Positions 41,918 to 51,420 are shown, counted from the first letter of the stretch. The stretch: DNA of 64,000 bases from Lachnospiraceae bacterium (GCA_021770345.1 JAETRD010000008.1:89138-153137); one strand, 5' to 3'. Numbers and translations are program-made. The notes: generated from the letters alone by a model not told the origin.

Positions 41918-43357
41918 TTAGACGATTTTTGTCTTTTTAATCATATTAATATATTCCTGATTATTTCTGGTGCGTGCGAACATATTTAAGATATTCTCCA
42001 CCGCGTCGTCGGTGCGCATCCCGTTGATGGCCTTGCGCATGATGTCCACGGCCTCCTGCTCTTCCGGGGCAAGCAGCAGATCCTCGCGTCTGGTACCTGA
42101 TTTTACGATGTCGATTGCCGGGAACACACGCTTCTCGGAGAGCTTTCTGTCGAGCACCAGCTCCATGTTGCCGGTTCCCTTAAACTCCTCAAACACCACG
42201 TCGTCCATCTTGCTTCCGGTGTCGACAAGCGCCGTGGCAAGCACCGTAAGGCTCCCGCCCTCCCGCATATTCCGGGCAGCACCGAAAAAGCGCTTCGGCA
42301 TATGGAGCGCCGCCGGGTCAAGACCGCCGGAGAGCGTGCGTCCGCTCGGCGGAACCGTCAGGTTGTATGCCCGCGCCAGTCTCGTGATACTGTCCAGCAA
42401 TATCATGACGTCCCTGCCGTGCTCAACCAGGCGCTTTGCGCGCTCGATCACCATCTCCGACACACGCTTGTGATGTTCCGGAAGCTCGTCAAAAGTGGAA
42501 TAGATCACCTCGACATTTGCTCCCTCAATCGCTTCCTTGATATCCGTGACCTCCTCCGGGCGCTCGTCGATCAGCAAAATGATCAGATGCATATCGGGAT
42601 TCGCCTTTGTGACCGATTTGGCAACCTCCTTTAACAGCGTTGTCTTTCCGGCTTTCGGCTGGGAAACGATCATCCCGCGCTGCCCCTTTCCGATCGGGGA
42701 GACCAGATCCACGATCCGCATCGCAACGCTGCAGCCCGGATATTCCAGACGAAGTCTGCGGTTCGGGAATATGGGCGTCAGATCCTCGAAACTTTTGCGC
42801 CGCTGCGCCACACCCGGGTGAAGTCCGTTGACCGATGTCACATACAGCAGCGCGGAAAACTTCTCCTGCTGTGTCTTCACTCTGGTATTGCCGCTGATGA
42901 TATCACCGGTCTTCAGATTAAACTTGCGGATCTGCGAGGGGGATACATACACGTCGTTCTCCCCCGGCATATAGTTCTCGCAGCGGATAAACCCGTAGCC
43001 GTCCGGCATCACCTCGAGGATACCGTTTGCCGTGACTCCGCTGTCAAGCGCCGCAAACGTATCCTCCTGCGTTCCCGGTTCACGGCCGCCCTCTCTGCCT
43101 GCCCCCTCGCGCTCCGCGGTGTGGGAAGCGCCGCCGCTCTCTCTCGCACTGCCCTCTCTCGCACTGCTTTCCCGGTGATTCTCCGCCTGCGGCTGTGCCT
43201 CCGCGCGATTTTTTTTCTCTTTTGCCTGACGTTCATCCTCCGCCAGCATCAGTTCCACGAGATCGCTCTTTTTCATCCCTGAAATATTCTTAAGCCCCCT
43301 GGCCTTTGCCAAATCACGCAATACAACCGCCGACAAACTTTCATACTTTTCTCTCAT
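41918..43357 (-). CDS. rho: Transcription termination factor Rho
   Basis: A 479-residue hexameric RNA helicase. An N-terminal Rho_N (SAP-like) segment is followed by a low-complexity E/R/S/G insert (residues about 45-100), the cold-shock RNA-binding domain (GILEVMPDGYGFIR) and the ATPase with Walker A SQPKAGKTT and the Q/R-loop region SGGLDPAALHMPKRFFGAARN. The insert is typical of Clostridia and varies among species. Divergent from malic enzyme. Confidence 0.97.
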   Translation of the reverse strand: MREKYESLSAVVLRDLAKARGLKNISGMKKSDLVELMLAEDERQAKEKKNRAEAQPQAENHRESSAREGSARESGGASHTAEREGAGREGGREPGTQEDTFAALDSGVTANGILEVMPDGYGFIRCENYMPGENDVYVSPSQIRKFNLKTGDIISGNTRVKTQQEKFSALLYVTSVNGLHPGVAQRRKSFEDLTPIFPNRRLRLEYPGCSVAMRIVDLVSPIGKGQRGMIVSQPKAGKTTLLKEVAKSVTKANPDMHLIILLIDERPEEVTDIKEAIEGANVEVIYSTFDELPEHHKRVSEMVIERAKRLVEHGRDVMILLDSITRLARAYNLTVPPSGRTLSGGLDPAALHMPKRFFGAARNMREGGSLTVLATALVDTGSKMDDVVFEEFKGTGNMELVLDRKLSEKRVFPAIDIVKSGTRREDLLLAPEEQEAVDIMRKAINGMRTDDAVENILNMFARTRNNQEYINMIKKTKIV

Positions 43358-43517
43358 TCACTGCTCCTATCCTGTTATCTGTACTTCTACATGACAGTAA
43401 ACGTGTTTTCACGATTACCATACTCTGCTGCTCTGGGAATCCTGTCTGAAACGACAAAAGGAATTTATGATACTGACCATTATACACCACTTTTTTCCAA
43501 ATAGGAAGTCCTAATTC

Positions 43518-43546
43518 TTGATTTGTCAAATCGATAATGCTATGAT
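43518..43546 (+). promoter_or_regulatory. Promoter of the malic enzyme gene
   Basis: TTGATT (43518-43523) and TATGAT (43541-43546) with a 17-base spacer, about 34 bases before the ATG. On the other strand TATAAT at 43484-43479 may be the -10 of rho, with a weak -35. Confidence 0.55.
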
Positions 43547-43579
43547 TGTTATACCTTATCAGACTACGGAGGCTATTTT

Positions 43580-44749
43580 ATGGAAAACAAAAATCAAAGT
43601 ACCGCCGAAAAGGCACTATATATGCACGAGCTCTGGAACGGCAAATTAGAAACCATCGCCAAATCAAAAGTAAATTCCAGGGAGGATTTGGCGATCGCCT
43701 ACACACCCGGCGTCGCCGAGCCCTGCAAGGTAATCGCCGAAAACCGCGAGGCTGCCTACACCTACACGATGAAAGCCAACACCGTCGCCGTGATCTCGGA
43801 CGGAAGCGCCGTGCTCGGCCTCGGAAATATCGGCGCCTACGCCGCCATGCCCGTCATGGAGGGAAAATGCGTCCTGTTTAAGGAATTCGGAAATGTCAAC
43901 GCGGTTCCCATCTGCCTTGACACGCAGGACACCGAGGAGATCATCGCCACCGTCAAAAATATTGCCCCGGCTTACGGCGGCATCAATTTAGAAGACATCT
44001 CCGCTCCCCGCTGTTTTGAGATTGAGGAGCGCCTTAAGGAAATACTCGATATCCCGGTCTTCCACGACGACCAGCACGGCACTGCCATCGTGGTGCTCGC
44101 AGGCATCATCAACGCGCTCCGTGTGACCGGCAGGAAAAAGGAAGACTGCCGCGTTGTCGTAAACGGCGCAGGTTCGGCCGGCATCGCCATCACAAAGCTG
44201 CTGCTGACCTACGGTTTCCCGCACGTTACGATGTGCGACAGGGAGGGAATCATCGGAAAAGATTACCCGGGGTTAAACTGGATGCAGCAGAAAATGACCG
44301 GGGTTACCAATCTTGAGAATCAACACGGCACGTTGGCGGATGCGTTAAACGGCGCAGATATCTTTGTCGGCGTCTCCGCTCCGAATATCGTAACGCCGGA
44401 AATGGTCGCTTCGATGAACCGCGATTCCATCCTCTTTGCGATGGCAAATCCAGTGCCGGAGATCATGCCGGACGCGGCGAAAGCGGCCGGCGCCCGGATC
44501 GTCGGCACAGGACGCAGCGATTTCCCGAATCAGATCAACAATGTCGTGGCCTTCCCCGGAATCTTTAAGGGAGCCCTGGAAGGCCGCGCCGCGCAGATCA
44601 CCGAGGAGATGAAGCTTGCGGCCGCGGAGGCGATTGCGGGTCTCGTCTCCGACGAGCAGCTCGCAGACGATTTTATCATGCCGGAGGCTTTTGACCCGAG
44701 AGTGGCCGAGGTCGTAAGTGAAGCCGTCAAATCCCATATCCGCCGCTGA
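43580..44749 (+). CDS. NAD(P)-dependent malic enzyme
   Basis: A 389-residue enzyme of the short bacterial type that oxidatively decarboxylates malate to pyruvate. YTPGVAEPCK near residue 44 is the first signature, with a catalytic lysine in TMKANTVAVISDGSAVLGLGNIG; FHDDQHGTAIVVLAG and the nucleotide motif VVNGAGSAGIA follow. No phosphotransacetylase domain is attached. GGAGG precedes the ATG. Confidence 0.95.
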   Translation: MENKNQSTAEKALYMHELWNGKLETIAKSKVNSREDLAIAYTPGVAEPCKVIAENREAAYTYTMKANTVAVISDGSAVLGLGNIGAYAAMPVMEGKCVLFKEFGNVNAVPICLDTQDTEEIIATVKNIAPAYGGINLEDISAPRCFEIEERLKEILDIPVFHDDQHGTAIVVLAGIINALRVTGRKKEDCRVVVNGAGSAGIAITKLLLTYGFPHVTMCDREGIIGKDYPGLNWMQQKMTGVTNLENQHGTLADALNGADIFVGVSAPNIVTPEMVASMNRDSILFAMANPVPEIMPDAAKAAGARIVGTGRSDFPNQINNVVAFPGIFKGALEGRAAQITEEMKLAAAEAIAGLVSDEQLADDFIMPEAFDPRVAEVVSEAVKSHIRR

Positions 44750-44776
44750 TTTTCTTATGATACAGGAACCGATTTT

Positions 44777-45796
44777 ATGAGATACGAAAACTGCCCCGCC
44801 GCTTCCGACGATTCGGAAGCGGTTTTCTGGGGAGATAAACGCTACTATTCCCTCGACTGCTATCTGAAACGAACTTTCGGCGAGAAGGTCTACCGCCTGT
44901 CCCTAAACGGCGGCATGACCTGTCCGAACCGGGACGGCACCATAGATACCCGCGGCTGCATCTTCTGCAGCGCCGGCGGCTCCGGCGACTTTGCGGCATC
45001 CCCCGCACTCCCCGTCCCCGCGCAGATTGAGGATGCCATACTGCGCATCCGTTCGAAATCAAACTGCCGGGCTTTCATCGCCTATTTCCAGGCTTACACA
45101 AACACCTACGCGCCCGTATCCTATCTCCGCCGGATTTTCACGGAGGCTATCTTGCATCCCGGAATCGTTGCACTCTCCGTCGCCACCCGGTGTGATTGTC
45201 TCTCCGACGAAGTTCTGGCGCTGCTTGCGGAATTGAACCAGAAAAAGCCCGTCTGGGTCGAGCTGGGATTACAGACGATACACGCGTCCTCACTCACCCT
45301 GATCCGCAGCGGGTTTTCTCTCGAACAATACGAAACGGCAGTCTCCTCGCTGCAGGAGCGCCGGATTCCCGTCATCACACACCTGATACTCGGCCTCCCC
45401 GGGGAGACAAAAGAGATGATGCGGCAGTCTGTTTCCTACCTCGCCAAAAATCCGGTGTCCGGTATCAAACTGCAGCTGCTGCACATATTAAAAGATACCG
45501 ATCTGGACAGAATGTACACAGACGAGCCGTTCCCGCTTTTTACGCTGGAGGAATACTGCGATTTTGTCGCGGAATGTATCGCGCTGCTGCCGCCGGAAAC
45601 GGTCATTCACCGGCTTACCGGGGACGGCCCGCGCGCACTGCTTTCGGCTCCTCTCTGGAGCACCGATAAAAAGCGCGTGCTCAACACGATCCAGAAGCGG
45701 CTGCAGGACAAAAATCTGTGGCAGGGAAAATTTTATACAGGAAGTGAGGCAAAACCATGGCAGAACCATTTACAATATACAAACTTACCATCTTGA
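44777..45796 (+). CDS. TIGR01212-family radical SAM protein (YhcC-like)
   Basis: A 339-residue radical SAM enzyme. The cluster cysteines appear as CPNRDGTIDTRGCIFC near residues 48-63, the widened CX10-11CX2C spacing of this family, followed by the barrel (AYFQAYTNTYAP; LGLQTIHASSL). The reaction is unknown. The 3' end overlaps the DUF4364 gene by 40 bases. Confidence 0.9.
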   Translation: MRYENCPAASDDSEAVFWGDKRYYSLDCYLKRTFGEKVYRLSLNGGMTCPNRDGTIDTRGCIFCSAGGSGDFAASPALPVPAQIEDAILRIRSKSNCRAFIAYFQAYTNTYAPVSYLRRIFTEAILHPGIVALSVATRCDCLSDEVLALLAELNQKKPVWVELGLQTIHASSLTLIRSGFSLEQYETAVSSLQERRIPVITHLILGLPGETKEMMRQSVSYLAKNPVSGIKLQLLHILKDTDLDRMYTDEPFPLFTLEEYCDFVAECIALLPPETVIHRLTGDGPRALLSAPLWSTDKKRVLNTIQKRLQDKNLWQGKFYTGSEAKPWQNHLQYTNLPS

Positions 45797-46272
45797 ATAT
45801 GTTAGACAAAGTGGATTTTCCGCTTACGAACACACAGATTTCCGACTTTTTTTTAGAGCAGGAATACACCGACTATTTCCGCGTCCAGCAGGTGATAAAC
45901 GATCTTTCCGACGCCAGCCTGATCCGCCCGGAGGCCACCCACGGCAACACGCGATATTATATCACCGCTGCCGGCAGGGAGACACTCGGCTTTTTCAGGG
46001 ATAAGATCACCGACGCAATCGAGCGTGACATCACCGCTTATTTCGAGAAAAACAAGCTTGCGCTGCGCGCGGTCAATTCCATTGTCGCCGACTATTACAA
46101 GACGCCAAATCAGGATTACGCGGTGCGCTGCCAGTTTAAAGAACGCGGTATCAGCCTCATCGATCTGACGCTCACGGTAAAGAAAAAGGAGCAGGCCGAG
46201 GCCGTCTGCGACAACTGGAAAAAACAGAACGAGGACATCTACGCCTATCTGATGGATATCCTTATAAAATGA
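45757..46272 (+). CDS. DUF4364 winged-helix-like protein
   Basis: A 171-residue protein starting MAEPFTIYKLTILNMLDKVDFPLTN. Residues 10-80 look like a winged helix-turn-helix (QVINDLSDASLIRPEA... RYYITAAGRETL). The family is common in Clostridia and uncharacterised, probably a regulator. It overlaps the radical SAM gene, so the two are co-translated. Confidence 0.88.
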   Translation: MAEPFTIYKLTILNMLDKVDFPLTNTQISDFFLEQEYTDYFRVQQVINDLSDASLIRPEATHGNTRYYITAAGRETLGFFRDKITDAIERDITAYFEKNKLALRAVNSIVADYYKTPNQDYAVRCQFKERGISLIDLTLTVKKKEQAEAVCDNWKKQNEDIYAYLMDILIK

Positions 46273-46410
46273 TGCGAGGCAAAATCGCCATCTAAACTAA
46301 TTTTGGCATTTTGCACAAAAACAGTTTTTAGAGTCAGTTTTTGACACTCTGCATCATAGAATAAAAGACAGAGCGGGCGTATCCGCGCCCGCACCAAAAC
46401 GGAGGTAAAA

Positions 46411-47019
46411 ATGACAAAACAGACGTTTAAACCCGGCAACATGCTCTACCCGCTCCCCGTGGTGATGGTGAGCTGCCTCTACCCAGGCACGGACGACCCC
46501 GCATGCACCAATCCCGCCTTACAGGGAAAACCCAACATTATCACCGTCGCCTGGGCGGGCACAGTCTGCACCAATCCGCCGATGCTCTCCATCTCCGTCC
46601 GCCCCGAGCGCTACTCCTATCACATCATCGAAAAATCCGGCGAATTTGTCGTGAATCTCACGACGGAAGCGCTTGTGCGCGCCACCGACTACTGCGGCGT
46701 CCGCTCCGGCAGGGATGTGGACAAATTTCGGGAAATGCACCTGACGCCGCTGCCGTCAAAAGAAATCGCGGCGCCCGGTATCGCCGAGAGCCCGGTCAAT
46801 ATCGAGTGCCGCGTGCACGAGATCACCCCGCTCGGCAGCCATTCGATGATACTCGCCGACGTGGTAAATGTCACCGTCGACGGCACCTACATGAGTGAGA
46901 GCGGTAAATTTGAATTAAATTCCACCGGGCTTATCGCTTACTCCCACGGAGAGTATTTCCTGCTCGGCAAAAAGCTTGGCAGTTTCGGTTACAGTGTGAA
47001 AAAAACCGACAGACAATAG
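46411..47019 (+). CDS. Flavin reductase family protein
   Basis: A 202-residue FMN-binding split-barrel protein of the flavin-reductase/flavoredoxin type: PLPVVMVSC near residue 14, NIITVAWAGTVCTNPPMLSISVRP, then SGEFVVNLTTE. It probably binds FMN and passes electrons, physiological partner unknown. A GC-rich hairpin (46373-46379 with 46386-46392) lies just before the GGAGG site. The 46273-46410 gap shows no other feature. Confidence 0.88.
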   Translation: MTKQTFKPGNMLYPLPVVMVSCLYPGTDDPACTNPALQGKPNIITVAWAGTVCTNPPMLSISVRPERYSYHIIEKSGEFVVNLTTEALVRATDYCGVRSGRDVDKFREMHLTPLPSKEIAAPGIAESPVNIECRVHEITPLGSHSMILADVVNVTVDGTYMSESGKFELNSTGLIAYSHGEYFLLGKKLGSFGYSVKKTDRQ

Positions 47020-47037
47020 AATCACGTTTATCGTCAC

Positions 47038-47080
47038 AAAATTGCGGCGGGCAGGGCATTTTCCTGTCCGCCGCAATTTT
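47038..47080 (+). terminator. Terminator of the flavin reductase gene
   Basis: A long stem, AAAATTGCGGCGG paired with CCGCCGCAATTTT plus inner CAGG/CCTG pairing, ends in TTTT. It is symmetric enough to act in both directions. Confidence 0.8.
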
Positions 47081-47094
47081 ATGCTTCCCGGATA

Positions 47095-47123
47095 TTGACA
47101 TTCGTATATCGCAGTGCTATACT
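47095..47123 (+). promoter_or_regulatory. Strong promoter of the padR-DUF2812 operon
   Basis: Perfect TTGACA (47095-47100), 17-base spacer and TATACT (47118-47123). Confidence 0.85.
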
Positions 47124-47125
47124 CT

Positions 47126-47146
47126 ATGCATCGAAGTTCGATACAT
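47126..47146. promoter_or_regulatory. PadR operator candidate
   Basis: A 21-base palindrome with arms ATGCATCGAA and TTCGATACAT around one central base, one mismatch. It starts three bases after the -10, at the transcription start. The ATG...CAT ends fit known PadR operators (ATGT...ACAT), suggesting autorepression. Confidence 0.75.
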
Positions 47147-47150
47147 CGCA

Positions 47151-47486
47151 ATGCAGAGTGAGGTGATATCTATAGACAGTCATATCAGAAAAGTATATGT
47201 GCCGATGACAGAGACAGGTTTTTACATTTTGCTGTGTCTGCGAGAAGAAGCACACGGATACAGTATCGTAAAAAAAACGGAGCAATTAACTCATGGGGAA
47301 ATAAAGATCAGTCCGGGAACCCTGTACGGAAGCCTGTCTAAAATGGAAAAGGACGGTCTCATCCGATATGTCCGGGAAGAAGAAAAGCGCAAAATCTATC
47401 GCATTACAGCGCTTGGGACACAGGTGCTTGAGCTGGAAATGAAGCGAATAGAACGTTTATATCAGAATATGAGGGAGGCAACCTGA
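47151..47486 (+). CDS. PadR-family transcriptional regulator
   Basis: A 111-residue winged-helix regulator; the core TETGFYILLCLREEAHGYSIV, ISPGTLYGSLSKMEKDGLI and YRITALGTQVLELE are the PadR pattern. Family repressors leave DNA on binding a small molecule or stress signal. The ATG at 47151 has no clear ribosome site, while GAGGTG lies a few codons inside; the ATG at 47205 would give the family's usual start, so the true start is uncertain. It is coupled to the DUF2812 gene. Confidence 0.92.
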   Translation: MQSEVISIDSHIRKVYVPMTETGFYILLCLREEAHGYSIVKKTEQLTHGEIKISPGTLYGSLSKMEKDGLIRYVREEEKRKIYRITALGTQVLELEMKRIERLYQNMREAT

Positions 47487-47487
47487 C

Positions 47488-48036
47488 ATGAAAAATACCA
47501 AAACCGAAATCCGATTTTTTTCTATTCCGGCGTGGAAAAAGGAAGAAACTTATCTCAGGGAGCAGCACAAAGCCGGCTGGGAATTTGTTCTGGTCAGCGG
47601 TCTGTGTCTCTATCATTTCAAACGGTGTGAGCCAAAGGACGTCGTCTATCAGTTAGACTACAATCCGGACAGCACCGCAAACCAGCGCGAATACCTGCAG
47701 ATGTTCCGCGATTGCGGATGGGAATACCTGCAGAATTATGTCGGTTACAGTTATTTCCGCAAAGCCGCGTCCGAAATGGACGGAACGGAGGAGGAAATCT
47801 TCTGCGACGACGCGTCCCGGCTGGACATGTTAAAACGCGTTTTTGTGGGACGTATGATTCCGCTGCTGGCCCTCTTCCTTACGGTTATTATTCCGCAGAT
47901 ATCCTTGCAGATTCATACGCCAGAACATCCCGTTATGCTCGGATTTTTCTGCGTGATGTTTGTGCTGTATCTGGCAATGTTTATTTTATTTGCTATTCCG
48001 TTCCTGAACTATTACAAGTCGGTACACAGGAAATGA
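47488..48036 (+). CDS. DUF2812 membrane protein
   Basis: A 182-residue protein: an N-terminal DUF2812 domain (FFSIPAWKKEETYLREQHKAGWEF; CGWEYLQNYVGYSYFRK) and two membrane helices near residues 120-140 and 150-172. PadR/DUF2812 pairs are widespread in Firmicutes; the function of DUF2812 is not known to me. It starts one base after the padR stop. Confidence 0.9.
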   Translation: MKNTKTEIRFFSIPAWKKEETYLREQHKAGWEFVLVSGLCLYHFKRCEPKDVVYQLDYNPDSTANQREYLQMFRDCGWEYLQNYVGYSYFRKAASEMDGTEEEIFCDDASRLDMLKRVFVGRMIPLLALFLTVIIPQISLQIHTPEHPVMLGFFCVMFVLYLAMFILFAIPFLNYYKSVHRK

Positions 48037-48096
48037 CAAAAGAAGCGGACAAACTTGAAAGGAGGGGATTTCCCTCCTTTCACACAATTCACATGC

Positions 48097-49653
48097 TTAC
48101 TCCACCCGAACCAGCCGGATCGCCATGTATTCCCTTCCCGGCAGTTCGACTTTCGTGTAACCGCTGTGTACCCCTGTATCCGTGATCGTCATATTCCAGG
48201 TGTCAATGACTTCAATCCGGAATTTCTCGTCTTCCCCGAACTCAAATTCCCGGTAGGACGGTCTGCCGAAGCTGTAATAATGCAGCTCGTAATCGCAGTA
48301 CACAACCGGATCGAAAAACGGCCGCGTCCTGGCTACTTCGGTCTGATAAGGGACGCCCACAACCTCGTCAAACATTCTCGGAACCTGTTTTAAAAATTTC
48401 CCCGGCGTCTCCTCCATGATCTTCTTTAAAAATGCAAGGCGCGGCTCTGCAGTTCCGTGCAGTACGCCGCCGTGCGACCACCAGATCACATCATTTTCGT
48501 TCCTGTAGGTCTCCCCGTGGCCAGCATAACCGCCGCGGACGAATGCCTCCCAAAACCTGCGGGTCAGTTCTTCGCCCGAAATATTTCCCCAGCCCATAGA
48601 CAGATTTCCCTCGTAGGCAATCTCATCCCAGACAACCGGCTTCTCGTACTCGTCCAGATAGTCCGCGGTGTATTCCACATGCTTATAAAAATCCTGCCGC
48701 TGCATGCTACAGTGCGTGATCCAATCCCTGTGATAATCGTAAAATCCCATACAGTTGTGAATTGAAATCAGATGTCCGTACGCATCCGCCTCCGTTACCG
48801 CCGCCGCAAGCTCCTCCCAGTCTTCAACCGTCTTCGTGGTGAGATCATACTCGTTTGCCATCGACCACCACACGTTGCGGAACGCACCGTAGCGGGCTGC
48901 CACATAGTTCAGATATAACTTTTCGCATTCCGTCGTCATATCGGAAAATCCCCACTTGTCATACGGGTGCAGCAGAATCAAATCCGCCTCGATTCCCATC
49001 TCACACAGCTGTATAATGCGCGCATCGAATTTCTGAAATGTCTTTACGTCGAACCGGAAACAGTCAAAATCCGTAATATCCAAAATCTCTTTCTCCGTGT
49101 GGAACGTCATCCGCAGATGACGTTTCAGGCGCTCCTCGTCCACACCGCGCCGCTCTCCCCTGACATACGGATACATCTGCGGTTCCGACTCGTTATACTG
49201 ATAAAATTTCGGGAACAGACAGAATCGTATCTTATTGAAACAGGCTTTTTCCAGCGTTCGCAATGTCTGTTCCTGCAGTTCCTCTTTCTGGTAGACCCAT
49301 GCGTAGCAGGTCGTTCCGAAGGAATAGTGCGCCGTTCCGTCGGCATATTCCAGATATCTTTTGTCTAAGACGCGGACCGGCCCGTGATTATTTCCGGTCG
49401 GCTCCGTCGCCTCAAACATGCCCTCGGTCTGCACATCGGAAAAGCTTCCGGATATCCGGTAGCGGTATGTTCCCGTATGGGACGGCATAAAGCGAACCCG
49501 GTATACGCCGTCGCCGTCATAAAAGCCCTTTACCTGCTTTTTCTCGCCCTCCCCCTCAAACTCCGCACGGATTTCATAATCCGTAAACGGATTTCCGTCG
49601 CTCTTTCCGTTTAATGCCAGCTCAAACAATCCCCATTTTTCTACCTTTTCCAT
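48097..49653 (-). CDS. DUF5060/DUF4038-type glycoside hydrolase
   Basis: A 518-residue protein without signal peptide. Residues 1-85 form the DUF5060 beta-sandwich (MEKVEKWGLFELALNGKSDGNPF). The central barrel (residues about 100-420) holds WWSMANEYDL near residue 265 and KPVVWDEIAYEGN near residue 338, whose glutamates suit acid/base and nucleophile of a retaining clan-A hydrolase. A C-terminal beta domain (DUF5605-like) follows. Related proteins include GH140 apiosidases. Being cytoplasmic, it would act on imported oligosaccharides. GGAGG before the ATG at 49653. It is the last gene of the sugar operon. Confidence 0.8.
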   Translation of the reverse strand: MEKVEKWGLFELALNGKSDGNPFTDYEIRAEFEGEGEKKQVKGFYDGDGVYRVRFMPSHTGTYRYRISGSFSDVQTEGMFEATEPTGNNHGPVRVLDKRYLEYADGTAHYSFGTTCYAWVYQKEELQEQTLRTLEKACFNKIRFCLFPKFYQYNESEPQMYPYVRGERRGVDEERLKRHLRMTFHTEKEILDITDFDCFRFDVKTFQKFDARIIQLCEMGIEADLILLHPYDKWGFSDMTTECEKLYLNYVAARYGAFRNVWWSMANEYDLTTKTVEDWEELAAAVTEADAYGHLISIHNCMGFYDYHRDWITHCSMQRQDFYKHVEYTADYLDEYEKPVVWDEIAYEGNLSMGWGNISGEELTRRFWEAFVRGGYAGHGETYRNENDVIWWSHGGVLHGTAEPRLAFLKKIMEETPGKFLKQVPRMFDEVVGVPYQTEVARTRPFFDPVVYCDYELHYYSFGRPSYREFEFGEDEKFRIEVIDTWNMTITDTGVHSGYTKVELPGREYMAIRLVRVE

Positions 49654-49703
49654 GATTACCTCCATGCGCACACGCCTTTTTGTGCAAAGCCATATATGGC
49701 TCT

Positions 49704-49755
49704 CAAGTTTGTGCGTGTGCGCACAAACTTGGGATTGAAAATTTTAATTTTCAAT
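49704..49755 (-). repeat. Intra-operon repeat element, copy 1
   Basis: Two palindromes side by side: a perfect hairpin with arms CAAGTTTGTGCG/CGCACAAACTTG (49704-49731), then ATTGAAAATT/AATTTTCAAT (49734-49755). The second half is identical to one at 53250-53271. It lies between the FGGY kinase and the hydrolase genes. Confidence 0.75.
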
Positions 49756-49836
49756 TTTACCTCCAATCTTCTTCCCTTATCATATCCCCAAAATCCGCTG
49801 TCTGTCCATCCTTTTCACCGGCACTGCCTTCTTCTT

Positions 49837-51384
49837 TCAAAGCAGCTTTTTTACCGCCTGTGCCCATCTGTCACATACCTTCTTGCGGCTTTCCGCGTCC
49901 ATTTCCGTCTGAATCTCGCGGTAATGCACGTTGGAAAACACCACCTCCCGCTTGAAGATACCGGCCGCAATTCCCGCCATATACGCCGCGCCGATAGCCG
50001 AAAGCTCCTCCTGCTCCGACACCAGAATCGCCGTTCCCGCGATATCGCTCTCAAACTGCATCAGATAAGAATTTCTCGTCGGCCCGCCGTCCGCCCGCAG
50101 CTGCGCAACCGGACTTCCCAGATCCGTTTCCATGGCCTTTACGACATCCCGCACCTGAAACGCGATACTCTCCACCGCGGCTTTCACAAGTTCCGCCTTT
50201 CCCGTCGTGCGCCGCATTCCGTAAAACATTGCCTGCGCCTCCGCCCTCCAGTATGGCGCTCCAAGTCCGGTAAAAGCGGGGATGAGAACCGTTTCGTCAT
50301 CTTTGTTCGCCCATTCGAGAAGCGATGCAATCTCCGCGGGAGACGAGATCAGCTTCAAATCATCCTGCATCCAGGAAATCACGGCTCCTGCATAATTAAT
50401 ATTTCCCTCCAGAACATAACTGACTCTGCCGTCCATCCCCCACGCAAGAGAGGTCGCAAGCCCCGTTTCGCTCTTCACACAGCGGTCTCCGGTATTCATC
50501 ATAATCGAAGCTCCCGTGCCGTAGGTCGCCTTTACCATCCCCGCAGCGTGACATCCCTGCCCGAACAGCGCCGCGTGGGAATCTCCGAGCACCGCGTGAA
50601 TCGGGATTTTATGCGCAAGGTATCCGTCGAAATCGGTGCTCCCGAAATCCGCATTGCTGTCGCGTATCTCCGGCAGCATAGAGAGCGGAATGCCGAAAAT
50701 CCTGCACAGTTCTTCGTCCCACGACAGCGTGTGAATGTTAAAAAGCTGTGTCCGCGACGCGTTCGAGACATCCGTCGCAAAATATGCGCCCCCGGTCAGC
50801 CTGTAGATCAGCCAGCTGTCTATCGTGCCAAGACAGCAGTCGCTCTGACAAACGCCGTCCCGGGATACATCACCCACGCAGATGCCGCCCCGCGATACAT
50901 CGTCCCTGCAGATGCCGCCGCTTCCGTCCGCCGCAGCGCCCGCTGCAGAGACAACCGTATGTTCCAGAAGCCAGCGCATCTTTGCCGCCGGGAAATACGC
51001 GGACAGCGGAAGTCCCGTTTTTTCGCGGACTGAATCCCTGCTGTCATACAGACGTTTTACAATCTGCTCCGCGCGGCTGCACTGCCACACGACGGCGTTT
51101 GTCACCGGCCTGCCGTCCCTCGTCCACATCGCGGTCGTCTCACGCTGATTGCTGATGCCGACCGTCACGATATCATCCTTGTCTATCTTTGATTTTATTA
51201 CCAGTTCCCGAAAAACCGTAAGCGTATTCTGATAGATTTCTTCGGGATCGTGCGAAACCCACCCCCGCTCATCGACCAGCTGACGGTGTTTTTTATCGGT
51301 GCGGCAGAGCAGCCTGCCGGTCTCGTCAAACAAAACCGCTTTGGTCCCCTGGGTACTCTGATCGATGCCAACCACATATTTCAT
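49837..51384 (-). CDS. FGGY-family carbohydrate kinase, glycerol-kinase-like, with repeat insert
   Basis: A 515-residue ASKHA sugar kinase: MKYVVGIDQSTQGTKAVLFD, GISNQRETTAMW, GTIDSWLIYRLTGG and GLGAPYWRAEAQAM. Against glycerol kinases it has an extra 25-30 residues (about 145-175) made of a ten-residue tandem repeat (GGICRDDVSR, GGICVGDVSR, DGVCQSDCC). In context it may phosphorylate a ketose such as apulose; glycerol cannot be excluded. The ATG at 51384 has GGAGG in front. Confidence 0.87.
   Translation of the reverse strand: MKYVVGIDQSTQGTKAVLFDETGRLLCRTDKKHRQLVDERGWVSHDPEEIYQNTLTVFRELVIKSKIDKDDIVTVGISNQRETTAMWTRDGRPVTNAVVWQCSRAEQIVKRLYDSRDSVREKTGLPLSAYFPAAKMRWLLEHTVVSAAGAAADGSGGICRDDVSRGGICVGDVSRDGVCQSDCCLGTIDSWLIYRLTGGAYFATDVSNASRTQLFNIHTLSWDEELCRIFGIPLSMLPEIRDSNADFGSTDFDGYLAHKIPIHAVLGDSHAALFGQGCHAAGMVKATYGTGASIMMNTGDRCVKSETGLATSLAWGMDGRVSYVLEGNINYAGAVISWMQDDLKLISSPAEIASLLEWANKDDETVLIPAFTGLGAPYWRAEAQAMFYGMRRTTGKAELVKAAVESIAFQVRDVVKAMETDLGSPVAQLRADGGPTRNSYLMQFESDIAGTAILVSEQEELSAIGAAYMAGIAAGIFKREVVFSNVHYREIQTEMDAESRKKVCDRWAQAVKKLL
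50855..50914 (-). repeat. 30-bp tandem repeat inside the FGGY kinase
   Basis: Two 30-base units (50855-50884, 50885-50914) and a partial third encode the ten-residue repeats. The insert keeps the reading frame. Confidence 0.8.
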
Positions 51385-51420
51385 CTGCTTCCTCCACATA
51401 CCTGTACACGCTGTTTCCCG

